Source of the DNA: Streptomyces sp. BV286 | Lineage (GTDB): Bacteria; Actinomycetota; Actinomycetes; Streptomycetales; Streptomycetaceae | DNA length: 64,000 bases | Direction of reading: 5' to 3' | Assembly: GCF_019090165.1 (NCBI RefSeq) | Contig: NZ_JAHRIB010000149.1 | Location: 93,000 to 156,999, forward strand | Shown: positions 41,291 to 50,834 of the stretch, piece by piece | Numbering within the stretch: the first letter of the stretch is position 1 | Layout: every line of letters begins with the position of its first letter | Position numbers and translations under genes: made by a program | The notes under the pieces: model-generated | Told to the model about the DNA's origin: nothing | The model's input: the letters and a program-made list of their open reading frames with translations, nothing else | Database searches by the model: none

Positions 41291-42382
41291 CTATTCGCCC
41301 ACTTCGCCGTAGGCGGCGAGAAGGACCGCCGGGTCGGGGCCCTCCAGGACGGTGGGCTTGGCCAGGCCGTCCAGAACGATGAAGCGGAGCAGGTTGCCGC
41401 GGGACTTCTTGTCGACCTTCATGGTCTCCAGGAGCTTGGGCCACTGGTCGTAGCGGTAGGCCAGCGGCAGCCCGACGGACTCCAGGATCGTACGGTGCCG
41501 GTCCGCGGTCGCGTCGTCCAACCGCCCGGCCAGACGGCCCAGTTCGGCCGCGAAGTGCATGCCGACCGCCACCGCGGCGCCGTGCCGCCACTGGTAGCGC
41601 TCGTTCTTCTCGATGGCGTGGGCGAGGGTGTGTCCGTAGTTGAGGATCTCCCGCAGCCCGGCCTCCTTCAGGTCGGAGGAGACGACCTCGGCCTTGACCT
41701 TGATGGAGCGCTCGATGAGCTCGGCGGTGTGCGGCCCGGCGGGGGTACGGGCGCCCTGCGGGTCGGCCTCGATGAGTTCGAGGATCTCGGGGTCGGCGAT
41801 GAAACCGGCCTTGATGATCTCGGCGAGCCCCGACACGAAGTCGTTGACCGGCAGAGAGTCCAGGGCGGCCAGGTCGCACAGCACGCCGGCCGGCGGGTGG
41901 AAGGCGCCGACGAGGTTCTTGCCCTCGGCGGTGTTGATGCCGGTCTTGCCGCCGACCGCGGCGTCCACCATGGCCAGCACGGTCGTCGGCACGGCGATCC
42001 AGCGCACCCCGCGCAGCCAGGTCGCGGCGACGAACCCGGCCAGGTCGGTGGTGGCGCCGCCGCCGACGCCGACGATCACGTCGCTGCGGGTGAAGCCGGA
42101 CTGCCCGAGCGCCTTCCAGCAGTAGGCGGCGACCTCGGCGGTCTTGGCCTCCTCCGCGTTGGGCACCTGGATGGCCACGGCCTCGAAGCCCTGACCGGCG
42201 AGGTCCGCGCGCAGCGCGTCACCGGTCTCGGCGAGCGCCTCGGGGTGGATCACCGCGACCCGCTGGGCCCGCTCCCCCACCAACGCGCCCAGCTCTCCGA
42301 GCAGTTGGCGGCCGACCAGGACCTCGTACGGCTCGCTGCCCGCCGTGCCGCCGACGTGGATCCGCGTCACTGCCTCGCTCAT
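41291..42382 (-). CDS. aroB: 3-Dehydroquinate synthase
   Basis: A 363-residue enzyme of the shikimate pathway that cyclises DAHP to 3-dehydroquinate. It has the NAD-binding GVGGGATTDLAGFVAATWLRG signature (in two adjacent motifs), TTVLAMVDAAVGGKTGIN and the metal-ligand region ILNYGHTLAHAIE. The ATG overlaps the aroK stop by 4 nt (ATGA), so aroK and aroB are coupled. Confidence 0.96.
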   Translation of the reverse strand: MSEAVTRIHVGGTAGSEPYEVLVGRQLLGELGALVGERAQRVAVIHPEALAETGDALRADLAGQGFEAVAIQVPNAEEAKTAEVAAYCWKALGQSGFTRSDVIVGVGGGATTDLAGFVAATWLRGVRWIAVPTTVLAMVDAAVGGKTGINTAEGKNLVGAFHPPAGVLCDLAALDSLPVNDFVSGLAEIIKAGFIADPEILELIEADPQGARTPAGPHTAELIERSIKVKAEVVSSDLKEAGLREILNYGHTLAHAIEKNERYQWRHGAAVAVGMHFAAELGRLAGRLDDATADRHRTILESVGLPLAYRYDQWPKLLETMKVDKKSRGNLLRFIVLDGLAKPTVLEGPDPAVLLAAYGEVGE

Positions 42383-42894
42383 GCTTCCTTCAACTCCAGT
42401 GCGTCGAGGACCGCTTGGGTGACCTCGTCGGGGGTACGGCCGTCGGTCGCCACCACCGCGCCGGCGACCTCGCTGTACAGGTGACGGCGGGCGTCCATCA
42501 GCTCACGCCACTGCCGGCGCGGGTTGACCGCCAGCAGCGGCCGGGCCGCGTTGAGTCCCGTGCGCTGCACGGCTTCCTCGACGTCCATCGAGAGATACAC
42601 GACGGGATGCCCGGCGAGCAGCGCCCGGGTGTCCGCGTCGAGGACGGAGCCGCCGCCCAGCGCCAGGACGCCGTCGTGTTCCGCCAGGGCCCGGCGCACG
42701 GCCTGCTTCTCGAGTGCGCGGAAGGCCGGTTCGCCCTCGTCCACGAAGATGTCCGCGATGGTGCGGCCCTGCTCGGCCACGATGTCCTCGTCGGTGTCCC
42801 GGTAGCGGCAGCCCAGCCGCTGCGCGAGGAGCGCCCCCACCGTGGACTTGCCGACTCCCATCGGGCCGACCAGCACCACTGTGGGACCGCTCAT
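42379..42894 (-). CDS. aroK: Shikimate kinase
   Basis: A 171-residue enzyme that phosphorylates shikimate. P-loop LVGPMGVGKSTVGALLAQRL at about residues 8-27; the shikimate-binding D of RYRDTDEDI and the ALGGGSVLD motif follow. The lid has the Arg-rich RPLLAVNPRRQW. ATG at 42894 overlaps the aroC stop by 4 nt and its own stop overlaps aroB by 4 nt, so the three genes form one tightly coupled unit aroC-aroK-aroB. Confidence 0.96.
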   Translation of the reverse strand: MSGPTVVLVGPMGVGKSTVGALLAQRLGCRYRDTDEDIVAEQGRTIADIFVDEGEPAFRALEKQAVRRALAEHDGVLALGGGSVLDADTRALLAGHPVVYLSMDVEEAVQRTGLNAARPLLAVNPRRQWRELMDARRHLYSEVAGAVVATDGRTPDEVTQAVLDALELKEA

Positions 42895-44075
42895 CGCACG
42901 ACCAGGTTCTCGAGGTACGACTCGACGTTGCGCCGGGTCTCCGGCACGCTGTCCCCGCCGAACTTCTCCGCGACCGCGTCCGCCAGGACCAGCGCGACCA
43001 TCGCCTCGGCGACGATCCCCGCCGCCGGCACCGCGCACACGTCCGAGCGCTGGTGGTGCGCCTTGGTCGCCTCGCCGGTCGCCACGTCGATGGTCGCCAG
43101 CGCCCGCGGAACCGTGGCGATGGGCTTCATCGCCGCCCGTACGCGCAGCAGTTCGCCCGTCGTCAGACCGCCCTCGGTGCCACCGGAGCGGCCCGAGGTG
43201 CGCCGGATGCCCTCGTCGGTGTGGACGATCTCGTCGTGGGCCTTGGAGCCGGGCACCCGCGCGAGGTCGAAGCCGTCTCCGACCTCCACGCCCTTGATCG
43301 CCTGAATGCCCATCAGCGCCGCCGCCAGCCGGGCGTCGAGGCGCCGGTCCCAGTGCACGTGCGAGCCGAGCCCCACCGGCACGCCGTACGCCAGGACCTC
43401 GACCACACCACCGAGGGTGTCGCCGTCCTTGTGGGCCTGGTCGATCTCCGCGACCATCGCCTTCGAGGCGTCCGCGTCCAGGCAGCGCACCGGATCCGCG
43501 TCCAGCCTCTCGACGTCGGCGGGGGTCGGCAGGACGCCGTAGGGGGCCTTCGCCGCGGCCAGCTCCACCACGTGCGAGACGACCTCGATGCCGGCGGTCT
43601 CCTTCAGGTACGAACGGGCCACCGCACCCAGCGCCACCCGCGCCGCGGTCTCCCGGGCGGACGCCCGCTCCAGGATCGGCCGCGCCTCGTCGAACCCGTA
43701 CTTCTGCATACCGGCGAGGTCGGCGTGACCGGGCCGCGGCCGCGTCAGCGGGGCGTTGCGCGCCAGCTCACCCAGGACCTGCGGGTCCACCGGGTCGGCC
43801 GCCATCACCTGCTCCCACTTGGGCCACTCGGTGTTGCCCACCATCACCGCGACCGGCGAGCCCAGCGTCAGACCGTGACGCACGCCGCCCAGGAAGGTGA
43901 CCTCGTCCCGCTCGAACTTCATCCGCGCACCGCGCCCGTAGCCCAGGCGTCGCCGGGCCAGGTGATCCGCCACCATGTCGGTGGTGATCGGCACGCCGGC
44001 GGGAAGACCCTCCAGCGTCGCCACAAGTGCGGGTCCGTGGGACTCCCCCGCGGTCAGCCAGCGCAACCTGCTCAA
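42891..44075 (-). CDS. aroC: Chorismate synthase
   Basis: A 394-residue FMN-dependent enzyme that makes chorismate from EPSP. It has the signatures GESHGPALVATLEGLPAGVP at the start, RPGHADLAGMQKYG, and SARETAARVALGAV. The start codon is TTG, preceded by GAGGAGATCCG, a very good ribosome-binding site. It is the first gene of the aroC-aroK-aroB unit. Confidence 0.96.
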   Translation of the reverse strand: MSRLRWLTAGESHGPALVATLEGLPAGVPITTDMVADHLARRRLGYGRGARMKFERDEVTFLGGVRHGLTLGSPVAVMVGNTEWPKWEQVMAADPVDPQVLGELARNAPLTRPRPGHADLAGMQKYGFDEARPILERASARETAARVALGAVARSYLKETAGIEVVSHVVELAAAKAPYGVLPTPADVERLDADPVRCLDADASKAMVAEIDQAHKDGDTLGGVVEVLAYGVPVGLGSHVHWDRRLDARLAAALMGIQAIKGVEVGDGFDLARVPGSKAHDEIVHTDEGIRRTSGRSGGTEGGLTTGELLRVRAAMKPIATVPRALATIDVATGEATKAHHQRSDVCAVPAAGIVAEAMVALVLADAVAEKFGGDSVPETRRNVESYLENLVVR

Positions 44076-44243
44076 CGGATCTCCTCATACTCGCGACCTG
44101 GTACTGCGTCCTGCCTGTGCGTACACGCGTCCTCGCGTACGGCGACGGCGTGGCCGGGTGCGCGGCCCGGCCCGCCACCGTCGATCCTCCCACGTCCGGG
44201 CCCCCTGCTCGGCCTCAGGTCCACCAGGCGGACGCCTGTCCGG

Positions 44244-44513
44244 TCATACCGTGGTGTCGTCCTGCCGGGCCCGCGGGGCGTAGGCGCCCAGGTAGTCGGC
44301 GCCGCGGCCCTGCCCGTACTGTGCCGCCGCGTGGACGGGCTGCCCGGAGCGCACCGCCCGCCGGTACGCGAGCCTGCGCTTCACCTTGAGGGCCCAGTAC
44401 GCGAGGACGGCGAGCACCACGAGCCCGAGCCCGGCGCTCTTCGCCCAGTCCGGCAGGAACCCGAACACCGCCTGGAAGATCTCCGACTTCCAGGATGCCT
44501 GTGTCACGTGCAT
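44244..44513 (-). CDS. Small membrane protein
   Basis: An 89-residue protein with one transmembrane segment (SAGLGLVVLAVLAYWALKV, about 26-44), followed by a basic stretch KRRLAYRRAVRSG and a flexible C-terminus. No known family recognised. It lies 69 bp downstream of aroE and 168 bp upstream of aroC on the same strand. Its ATG at 44513 has no strong ribosome-binding site. The orientation inside-in or inside-out cannot be set from sequence alone, but the positive-inside rule suggests the C-terminus is cytosolic. Confidence 0.65.
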   Translation of the reverse strand: MHVTQASWKSEIFQAVFGFLPDWAKSAGLGLVVLAVLAYWALKVKRRLAYRRAVRSGQPVHAAAQYGQGRGADYLGAYAPRARQDDTTV

Positions 44514-44582
44514 GGATCAGTCCCCCGATTCCCCCCGACGCCGCCCCCTGCGGAATCGAAAACCGGATCCTAGCGGGCCGTC

Positions 44583-45434
44583 CTACCGGGCCGCGAGGGC
44601 TTTCTCGCCCGCCGTCCGCATGGCGTCGAGCGGGGCCGGAGCAAGGCCCGTCATCTGCTCGACCTGGAGGACCGCCTGGTGCACCAGCAGGTCGAGGCCG
44701 CTGACGACGGCGCCTCCGTAGGCGGACCAGCGGGCCGCGAGGTCGGTCGGCCACGGTTCGTACAGGACGTCGAAGAGGGTGGCGGGCCGCCCGGGGACGG
44801 ACGAGGCGAGCGCGTCGGTGGCGCCCGCCGGAGTGGTCGCGATCACCAGCGGGGCGGTCAGTGCCCGCTCGGCGTCCGCCCAGTCCGCCGTACGCACCTC
44901 GATGTCGAGCCGTTCGCCCCACTGCCGCATCTCGGCGGCGCGCGCCGCACTGCGGACGTAGACGACGACCTCGCCCGTGCAGATCCGGGCGAGTGCGGCC
45001 AGCGCGGAGGAGGCGGTGGCGCCCGCTCCGAGGATCGCCGCGGAGTCCACCTGCTCGATGCCCCGCTCGCGCAGGGCGGCGACGATCCCGGGGATGTCGG
45101 TGTTGTCGCCGGTACGGCGTCCGTCCTCCGTGAACACCACCGTGTTCACCGCCTCGACGGAGGAGGCGGTCTCACTGATCTCGTCGAGCAGCGGAATCAC
45201 CGCACGCTTCAACGGCATGGTCAGCGAGAGCCCGGCCCACTCGGGACCGAGCTTCTCCAGGAATGCGGGCAGCGTCGTCTCGTCGACCTCGAAACGGTCG
45301 TACGACCAGCCGGCCAGGCCCAGTTCCCCGTAAGCGGCGCCGTGCAGCACCGGGGAAAGGGAATGGGCGATCGGAGAGCCGAGAACGGCGGCTCGGCACC
45401 GCCGGTCCCCGTCAGTCCTTGTTACGCCGTTCAT
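44583..45434 (-). CDS. aroE: Shikimate dehydrogenase
   Basis: A 283-residue NADPH-dependent enzyme. The shikimate-binding motif is LGSPIAHSLSPVLHGAAYG at the start, with the catalytic Lys in SLTMPLKRAVIP and the Asp in GDNTDIPG. The NADP site begins AAILGAGATASSALAAL. It reduces 3-dehydroshikimate. Its ATG at 45434 lies 23 nt inside the end of mltG, and no good ribosome-binding site is seen, so translation probably depends on coupling to mltG. Confidence 0.92.
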   Translation of the reverse strand: MNGVTRTDGDRRCRAAVLGSPIAHSLSPVLHGAAYGELGLAGWSYDRFEVDETTLPAFLEKLGPEWAGLSLTMPLKRAVIPLLDEISETASSVEAVNTVVFTEDGRRTGDNTDIPGIVAALRERGIEQVDSAAILGAGATASSALAALARICTGEVVVYVRSAARAAEMRQWGERLDIEVRTADWADAERALTAPLVIATTPAGATDALASSVPGRPATLFDVLYEPWPTDLAARWSAYGGAVVSGLDLLVHQAVLQVEQMTGLAPAPLDAMRTAGEKALAAR

Positions 45435-47199
45435 TGAATTTCTGCACCAGCTTCTCGTGCTCGGGCAAGGTCTTGGTGAAGTCGGTCTTCTTGCCGTCGA
45501 TGGAGATGAAGAACATCCACGCACCGCCGTCCGGATTCACGGCCGCCTTGAGCGCGTCATTGCCCGGATTTCCGATGGGACCCGGCGGAAGACCCTTGTA
45601 GAAGTACGTGTTGTACGGGTCGTCGTAGTTCCGGATCTCGGCGACCGAGATGTCGATCTTGCTCTGACCCTTGAGGTAGTTGTACGTCGAGTCGAACTCG
45701 AGCTTCTGGTTGGTGACGTCGTTCGTCGACTTCAGACGGTTGTAGACGACGGCTGCCATCTTCTTGAAGTCGTCGTGCGTGATGCCCTCGGCCTGGACGA
45801 GGCTCGCCACGGTGATGACCTGCAGCGGGCTCTCCAGATCGAGCTCCTCCGCCTTCGCCTCCAGGTCGTACTTCGCGTACTCCCGCTTGGCCTGCGACAC
45901 CATGTCCTTCAGGACCGCCTCGGGCTTCATGCCCTTGGCGGCGGGATAGGTCGCCGGGTAGAGGAATCCTTCCAGCGGATCCTTGATGTCGCTGTTGTCG
46001 TCCGCCCAGTTGGGAAGTCCGAGACTCTTGTACTTCTTCTCGGCGACCTTCTTGGTACTGCCCTTGGAAAGTCCCAGCTGCTTGTCGATCGCCTCGTACA
46101 CCGTGACGTTGCGCTGCCCCTCCCTGACGACCAGATTGTTCTGGCTCTTGGGATCGAGCATCAGCGCGACAGCGCTTTCTGCGGACATCTCCTTCTTCAG
46201 CAGATAGGAGCCCGACTGGATCTTGTCGCCGTTCGAGTTCTGCGACTGGGCCGCCACGAAGGCGTCCACGCTCTTCACGACACCCGCGGCCTTCAGCTTC
46301 TGGCCGATCACAGATCCGAAGGCACCCTTGGGAATCACCACGGTCACCTGCTCGCCCGTGCCGTCCCCCGCGAAGTCGGGCGCCGTACCGAAACGACTTT
46401 GGTAGAACTGGTAGCCGAAATAGCCGACTCCACCGATCACCGAGGTGAAGACGAGCGTCACGACCAGGCAGGCGCAACCGCTCCGGCGTTTCGTCTCGCC
46501 TTTGCTCTTGCCTTTGCTGCCCTTGCCGCTCTTGCCGCCTTTGCCGCGCCGCCGGCTCTGCGGGTCGTCATCGGTGTCGGGATCGTCATCGTCGTCACCG
46601 GCGCCCGCGAAGAAGGCGTGCTCGCCCTGGTCCGGCCCCGGGTCCCAGTCCGTCCGCTGCGGTTCCGGCTCCGCGCGGCGCCGGCTCGGCGGTTCCGGCG
46701 GCGGATACGCGTCAGGGGTGCCGTAGTAGTCGGGCTGCTGACCGCCGTATGCCGCAGGCTGACCGCCATAGGGGTCGTTCGGGTCGCCGCCGTACGGCAC
46801 CTGGTGCTGCTGCTGGTACTGCTGCCCCGTGTCCCAGCCACCGTTGTGGTACTGCTGACCGTTCTGGTCGTACTGCTGGCCGCCCTGGTCGGGGTAGCCC
46901 TGCCCGCCCTGGCCGTTGTACTGCTGCGGCGGCTGGCCCCCGTACTGCTGCTGCTCCTGGACGTAGTGCTGCTGCTGACCCTGGGCGTACTGCTGCTGAC
47001 TCTGGTCGTAGCCACCGGGCTGCTGGCCCGTGCCCCAGTCGCCGTACTGCTGCTGCGGCTGCTCCGGATAGTGCTGCGGCTGGCCGCCGTAGGGGGACTG
47101 GGCCGCGTGGGCCTCCTGTCCTCCCCATCCGCCGTCCCCGTACAACGGGTCCTCGGGATGCCACGGTTCGGAGCCCGGGCCCCGGCCATACTCAGTCAT
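45412..47199 (-). CDS. mltG: Endolytic transglycosylase MltG with long Q/G-rich tail
   Basis: A 595-residue YceG/MltG-family protein that cuts nascent peptidoglycan. The first 240 residues are cytosolic and disordered-looking: Gln/Gly/Tyr-rich repeats such as QQQYGGQPPQQY, then an acidic run (GDDDDDPDTDDDP), then a Lys-rich run before the single transmembrane helix (GCACLVVTLVFTSVIGGVGY, about 241-260). The outer catalytic part has the active-site region VASLVQAEGITHDDFKKM. The ATG at 47199 has AGGGGATCG upstream. In E. coli MltG has almost no cytosolic tail, so this extension is an actinobacterial feature. Confidence 0.92.
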   Translation of the reverse strand: MTEYGRGPGSEPWHPEDPLYGDGGWGGQEAHAAQSPYGGQPQHYPEQPQQQYGDWGTGQQPGGYDQSQQQYAQGQQQHYVQEQQQYGGQPPQQYNGQGGQGYPDQGGQQYDQNGQQYHNGGWDTGQQYQQQHQVPYGGDPNDPYGGQPAAYGGQQPDYYGTPDAYPPPEPPSRRRAEPEPQRTDWDPGPDQGEHAFFAGAGDDDDDPDTDDDPQSRRRGKGGKSGKGSKGKSKGETKRRSGCACLVVTLVFTSVIGGVGYFGYQFYQSRFGTAPDFAGDGTGEQVTVVIPKGAFGSVIGQKLKAAGVVKSVDAFVAAQSQNSNGDKIQSGSYLLKKEMSAESAVALMLDPKSQNNLVVREGQRNVTVYEAIDKQLGLSKGSTKKVAEKKYKSLGLPNWADDNSDIKDPLEGFLYPATYPAAKGMKPEAVLKDMVSQAKREYAKYDLEAKAEELDLESPLQVITVASLVQAEGITHDDFKKMAAVVYNRLKSTNDVTNQKLEFDSTYNYLKGQSKIDISVAEIRNYDDPYNTYFYKGLPPGPIGNPGNDALKAAVNPDGGAWMFFISIDGKKTDFTKTLPEHEKLVQKFNERRNKD

Positions 47200-47322
47200 C
47201 GATCCCCTAGAGCCGCGAGGCGGCGGTCGCATGGTGGCTGTGGCTCGGCTCCCGTCCGCCTCTCTCTTGTGCGGAGGCTATTCGAACACCTCCGCATCGC
47301 GCGGAACGTTACCGTACCGCGA

Positions 47323-47808
47323 TCAGATGACCACTTCGACGCCCTCGCCCGGAGATGTGCCTGACGCCCGTTCGGACTCCAGTGCCTGCTGGAGGATGAT
47401 CACGGCCGCTGCCTGGTCGATGACCGATCTGCCCTTCTTGGACTTCACGCCCGAGGCGCGCAGTCCCTGACTGGCCGTCACTGTGGTCATCCTCTCGTCC
47501 ACGAGCCGCACCGGAACGGGTGCGATACCCCGGGCGAGGACCTGGGCGAAGGCACGGACCTTGACGGCGGCCGGTCCCTCGCCCCCCTTGAGGGAACGAG
47601 GGAGCCCGACGACGACCTCGATCGGTTCGTACTCCTCGACGAGTTGCCCGAGCCGCCGGTGGGCGGCGGGGACATCACGTCCCGGCACGGTCTCCACCGG
47701 GGTGGCGAGGATCCCGTCGGGGTCGCACGAGGCGACCCCGATCCGGGCGTCCCCGACGTCGATGGCGAGACGGCGGCCGCGGCGCATGACCCGCTCGCCG
47801 TCGTTCAC
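47323..47808 (-). CDS. ruvX: Holliday junction resolvase-like RuvX (YqgF)
   Basis: A 161-residue RNase H-fold protein. Motifs LAIDVGDARIGVASCDPDG (N-terminal Asp), VVVGLPRSLKGGEGP and VRLVDERMTTVTAS are typical. It is linked to pre-16S rRNA processing and Holliday junction resolution in different bacteria. GTG start overlaps the alaS stop by 4 nt. It is followed by mltG after 123 bp, the usual alaS-ruvX-mltG-aroE order of Actinobacteria. Confidence 0.93.
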   Translation of the reverse strand: MNDGERVMRRGRRLAIDVGDARIGVASCDPDGILATPVETVPGRDVPAAHRRLGQLVEEYEPIEVVVGLPRSLKGGEGPAAVKVRAFAQVLARGIAPVPVRLVDERMTTVTASQGLRASGVKSKKGRSVIDQAAAVIILQQALESERASGTSPGEGVEVVI

Positions 47809-50477
47809 TTGGCGGTCTCGGCCACAAGGCGCTCGACGGCGTCGGTGGCCTCACCGATGGCGGCCGGGTTCTGACCGCCGCCCTGGGCGACGTCCGGCTT
47901 GCCGCCACCGCCGCCGCCGAGGGTCTTGGCGGCCGTACGCACCAGGTCACCGGCCTTGAGGCCACGCTCGCGGGCGGCCTCGTTCGTGGCGATGACCGTC
48001 AGGGGCTTGCCGTTGACCGCGGTGAACAGGGCGACCACGGCGGCCCGTCCGCCCTGGATGCGGCCGCGGACGTCGAGGACCAGCCTGCGCAGGTCGTCGG
48101 CGGTCGTGCCGTCCGGGACCTGGCCGGTGACCAGGGCGACGCCGTTCACGTCCTTGGCGGAGCCGGCGAGACCGGCGGCGGCCTGGAGGACCTTCTCCGC
48201 ACGGAACTTCTCGATCTCCTTCTCGGCGTCCTTCAGCTTGCCGAGCATGGCCGAGACCTTCTCCGGAAGCTCCTCCGGACGTCCCTTGATCAGCTCCTGG
48301 AGCTGGGCGACGACCGTGTGCTCACGGGCAAGGAAGTTGTAGGCGTCGACACCGACGAGGGCCTCGATACGACGGACACCGGAACCGATCGACGACTCGC
48401 CGAGCAGCTTCACCAGGCCCAGCTGGGCGGTGTTGTGCACGTGCGTACCGCCGCACAGCTCCTTGGAGAAGTCGCCGATGGTGACGACCCGCACGCGCTC
48501 GCCGTACTTCTCGCCGAACTCGGCGATGGCGCCCTGCTTCTTGGCCTCGTCGATGCTGAGGATCTCCGCGTGCACGTCCAGGTCGCGGGCGAGCACCTCG
48601 TTGATCTTCTGCTCGACGTCCGTCATCACGGCCGTGGGCACGGCGGCCGGGGAGCCGAAGTCGAAGCGGAAACGGCCGGGCTGGTTCTCGGAACCGGCCT
48701 GGGCGGCCGTCGGGCCGAGAGCGTCACGCAGGGCCTGGTGCGTGAGGTGCGTGGCCGAGTGGGCGCGGGCGATGGCCGTGCGGCGGCGCACGTCGATGAC
48801 GGCCTGGGCCTTGGCCCCGACGGTGACCTCGCCGACCTGGACGACACCCTTGTGGACGTACACCCCGGGGACCGGCTTCTGGCAGTCGCGGACCTCGATC
48901 ACGGCGCCGGTGTCGATCCTGATACGGCCGGTGTCGCCGATCTGGCCGCCGCCCTCGGCGTAGAACGGGGTGCGGTCGAGGACGATCTCGACCTCGTCGC
49001 CCTCGGTGGCGGCCGGCGAGGAGGCACCGTCGACGAGGATGCCGACGACCGTGGACTCGCCCTCGATGTTCGTGTAGCCGATGAAGTCGGTCTCACCGGC
49101 GGCGTCGGCGATCTCACGGTAGGCGCCCATGTCGGCGTGGCCGGTCTTCTTGGCCTTGGCGTCGGCCTTGGCGCGCTCCCGCTGCTCCTTCATCAGGCGC
49201 CGGAAGCCGTCCTCGTCCACGGAGAGGCCCTGTTCGGCGGCCATCTCCAGGGTGAGGTCGATCGGGAAACCCCAGGTGTCGTGGAGCAGGAAGGCCTTGT
49301 CGCCGGACAGGACCTGGCCGCCGGCGGCCTTGGTCTCCGTGACGGCGGTGTCGAGGATGTTCGTGCCGCCCTTGAGGGCCTTGAGGAAGGCGGCCTCCTC
49401 GGCAAGGGCCACGGTCTCGATGCGCTTGCGGTCGGTGACGAGCTCCGGGTACTGCTGCCCCATCATCTCGATCACGACGTCGACCAGGTCCTTGACCACC
49501 AGGCCGGTGGCGCCGAGCAGGCGCATGTTGCGGATGGCGCGGCGCATGATGCGGCGCAGCACGTAGCCGCGGCCCTCGTTGCCCGGGGAGACGCCGTCGC
49601 CGATGAGCATCACGGACGTCCGCATGTGGTCGGTGACCACGCGCAGCGAGACGTCGGAGTCCTTGCCGGCGCCGTACTCGACACCGGTCAGCTCGGTGGC
49701 CTTCCTGATGACGGCCATGGAGGTGTCGATCTCGTACAGGTTCTGCACGCCCTGCAGGATCATGGCGAGGCGTTCCAGGCCGAGGCCGGTGTCGATGTTC
49801 TGGCTCGGCAGGTCGCCGAGGATCTCGAAGTCCTCCTTCGAGGTGCCCTCGCCTCGCTCGTACTGCATGAAGACGAGGTTCCAGATCTCCACGTACCGCT
49901 CGTCGTTGACGGCGGGGCCGCCCTCGACGCCGAACTCGGGGCCGCGGTCGTAGTTGATCTCGGAACACGGGCCGCAGGGGCCCGGGACGCCCATGGACCA
50001 GTAGTTGTCCTTCTTGCCGAGACGCTGGATGCGCTCCTTGGGGACGCCGACGACCTCGTGCCAGATGCGCTCGGCCTCGTCGTCCTCCAGGTAGACGGTG
50101 ATCCAGAGCTTCTCCGGCTCCAGGCCGTAACCGCCCTTGTCCTGAGGGCTGGTGAGCAGCTCCCAGGCGTACTTGATGGCGCCTTCCTTGAAGTAGTCGC
50201 CGAAGGAGAAGTTGCCGCACATCTGGAAGAACGTGCCGTGCCGGGTGGTCTTGCCGACCTCTTCGATGTCCGGCGTGCGGACACACTTCTGGACGCTGGT
50301 GGCGCGGTCGAACGGCGGCTTGACCTCACCCAGGAAGTAGGGCTTGAACGGCACCATGCCGGCCGGGACCAGGAGCAGAGTCGGGTCGTCCGCGATGAGC
50401 GACGCCGAAGGGACGACGGTGTGACCGCGCTCCTCGAAGAAGCTCAACCAGCGGCGACGAATCTCGGCCGACTCCAT
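47805..50477 (-). CDS. alaS: Alanyl-tRNA synthetase
   Basis: A 890-residue class II synthetase with the catalytic domain, tRNA-recognition domain, editing domain and C-terminal C-Ala domain. Class II motif 1 and 2 are in the first 250 residues. The editing zinc site is intact: HSATHLTHQAL (HxxxH) and LCGGTHVHNT (C and H), so mis-charged Ser-tRNA can be cleared. The ATG has AGGA upstream and overlaps the stop of the DUF6167 gene by one base (TGATG). Confidence 0.97.
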   Translation of the reverse strand: MESAEIRRRWLSFFEERGHTVVPSASLIADDPTLLLVPAGMVPFKPYFLGEVKPPFDRATSVQKCVRTPDIEEVGKTTRHGTFFQMCGNFSFGDYFKEGAIKYAWELLTSPQDKGGYGLEPEKLWITVYLEDDEAERIWHEVVGVPKERIQRLGKKDNYWSMGVPGPCGPCSEINYDRGPEFGVEGGPAVNDERYVEIWNLVFMQYERGEGTSKEDFEILGDLPSQNIDTGLGLERLAMILQGVQNLYEIDTSMAVIRKATELTGVEYGAGKDSDVSLRVVTDHMRTSVMLIGDGVSPGNEGRGYVLRRIMRRAIRNMRLLGATGLVVKDLVDVVIEMMGQQYPELVTDRKRIETVALAEEAAFLKALKGGTNILDTAVTETKAAGGQVLSGDKAFLLHDTWGFPIDLTLEMAAEQGLSVDEDGFRRLMKEQRERAKADAKAKKTGHADMGAYREIADAAGETDFIGYTNIEGESTVVGILVDGASSPAATEGDEVEIVLDRTPFYAEGGGQIGDTGRIRIDTGAVIEVRDCQKPVPGVYVHKGVVQVGEVTVGAKAQAVIDVRRRTAIARAHSATHLTHQALRDALGPTAAQAGSENQPGRFRFDFGSPAAVPTAVMTDVEQKINEVLARDLDVHAEILSIDEAKKQGAIAEFGEKYGERVRVVTIGDFSKELCGGTHVHNTAQLGLVKLLGESSIGSGVRRIEALVGVDAYNFLAREHTVVAQLQELIKGRPEELPEKVSAMLGKLKDAEKEIEKFRAEKVLQAAAGLAGSAKDVNGVALVTGQVPDGTTADDLRRLVLDVRGRIQGGRAAVVALFTAVNGKPLTVIATNEAARERGLKAGDLVRTAAKTLGGGGGGKPDVAQGGGQNPAAIGEATDAVERLVAETAK

Positions 50478-50827
50478 CAGTGGTCCTCATTCCGGTTGTA
50501 CGAGTACGTCGACCTCTCGACGTACGTCGGGTTCTTGCTGTACTTCGGGTCGTTGCTGTTCTCGATGGCGGCGACGCGGCGCGGGGAGGGCAGTTCGGGA
50601 TCGGTGTTCAGGCCGAGGGCCTCGCCGAGTTCCGCTTCGCGCTGGGCCATTCCGTCGCGGACGTCGAGCGCGAAGTCCTTGAGACGGTGACCCGCCGCGA
50701 TCGCCTTGTCGGCGGCCTGGGCCGCGAGACTCTCGGGCGTCAGCTGCCTGATCTTGCGGTTGACCTTGGTGGTGGCCCACACGCCGGCTGCTGCGCCCGC
50801 GGTGAACCAGAACGTACGGCGGAACAT
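50477..50827 (-). CDS. DUF6167 family small membrane protein
   Basis: A 116-residue protein with a short hydrophobic N-terminal anchor (FRRTFWFTAGAAAGVWATT) and a charged C-terminal part. It matches what I recall of DUF6167, which is always next to alaS in Streptomyces. Function unknown. It starts 7 bp after the DUF948 gene and its stop overlaps the alaS start, so the three are one transcription unit. Confidence 0.8.
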   Translation of the reverse strand: MFRRTFWFTAGAAAGVWATTKVNRKIRQLTPESLAAQAADKAIAAGHRLKDFALDVRDGMAQREAELGEALGLNTDPELPSPRRVAAIENSNDPKYSKNPTYVERSTYSYNRNEDH

Positions 50828-50834
50828 CGCTGCG

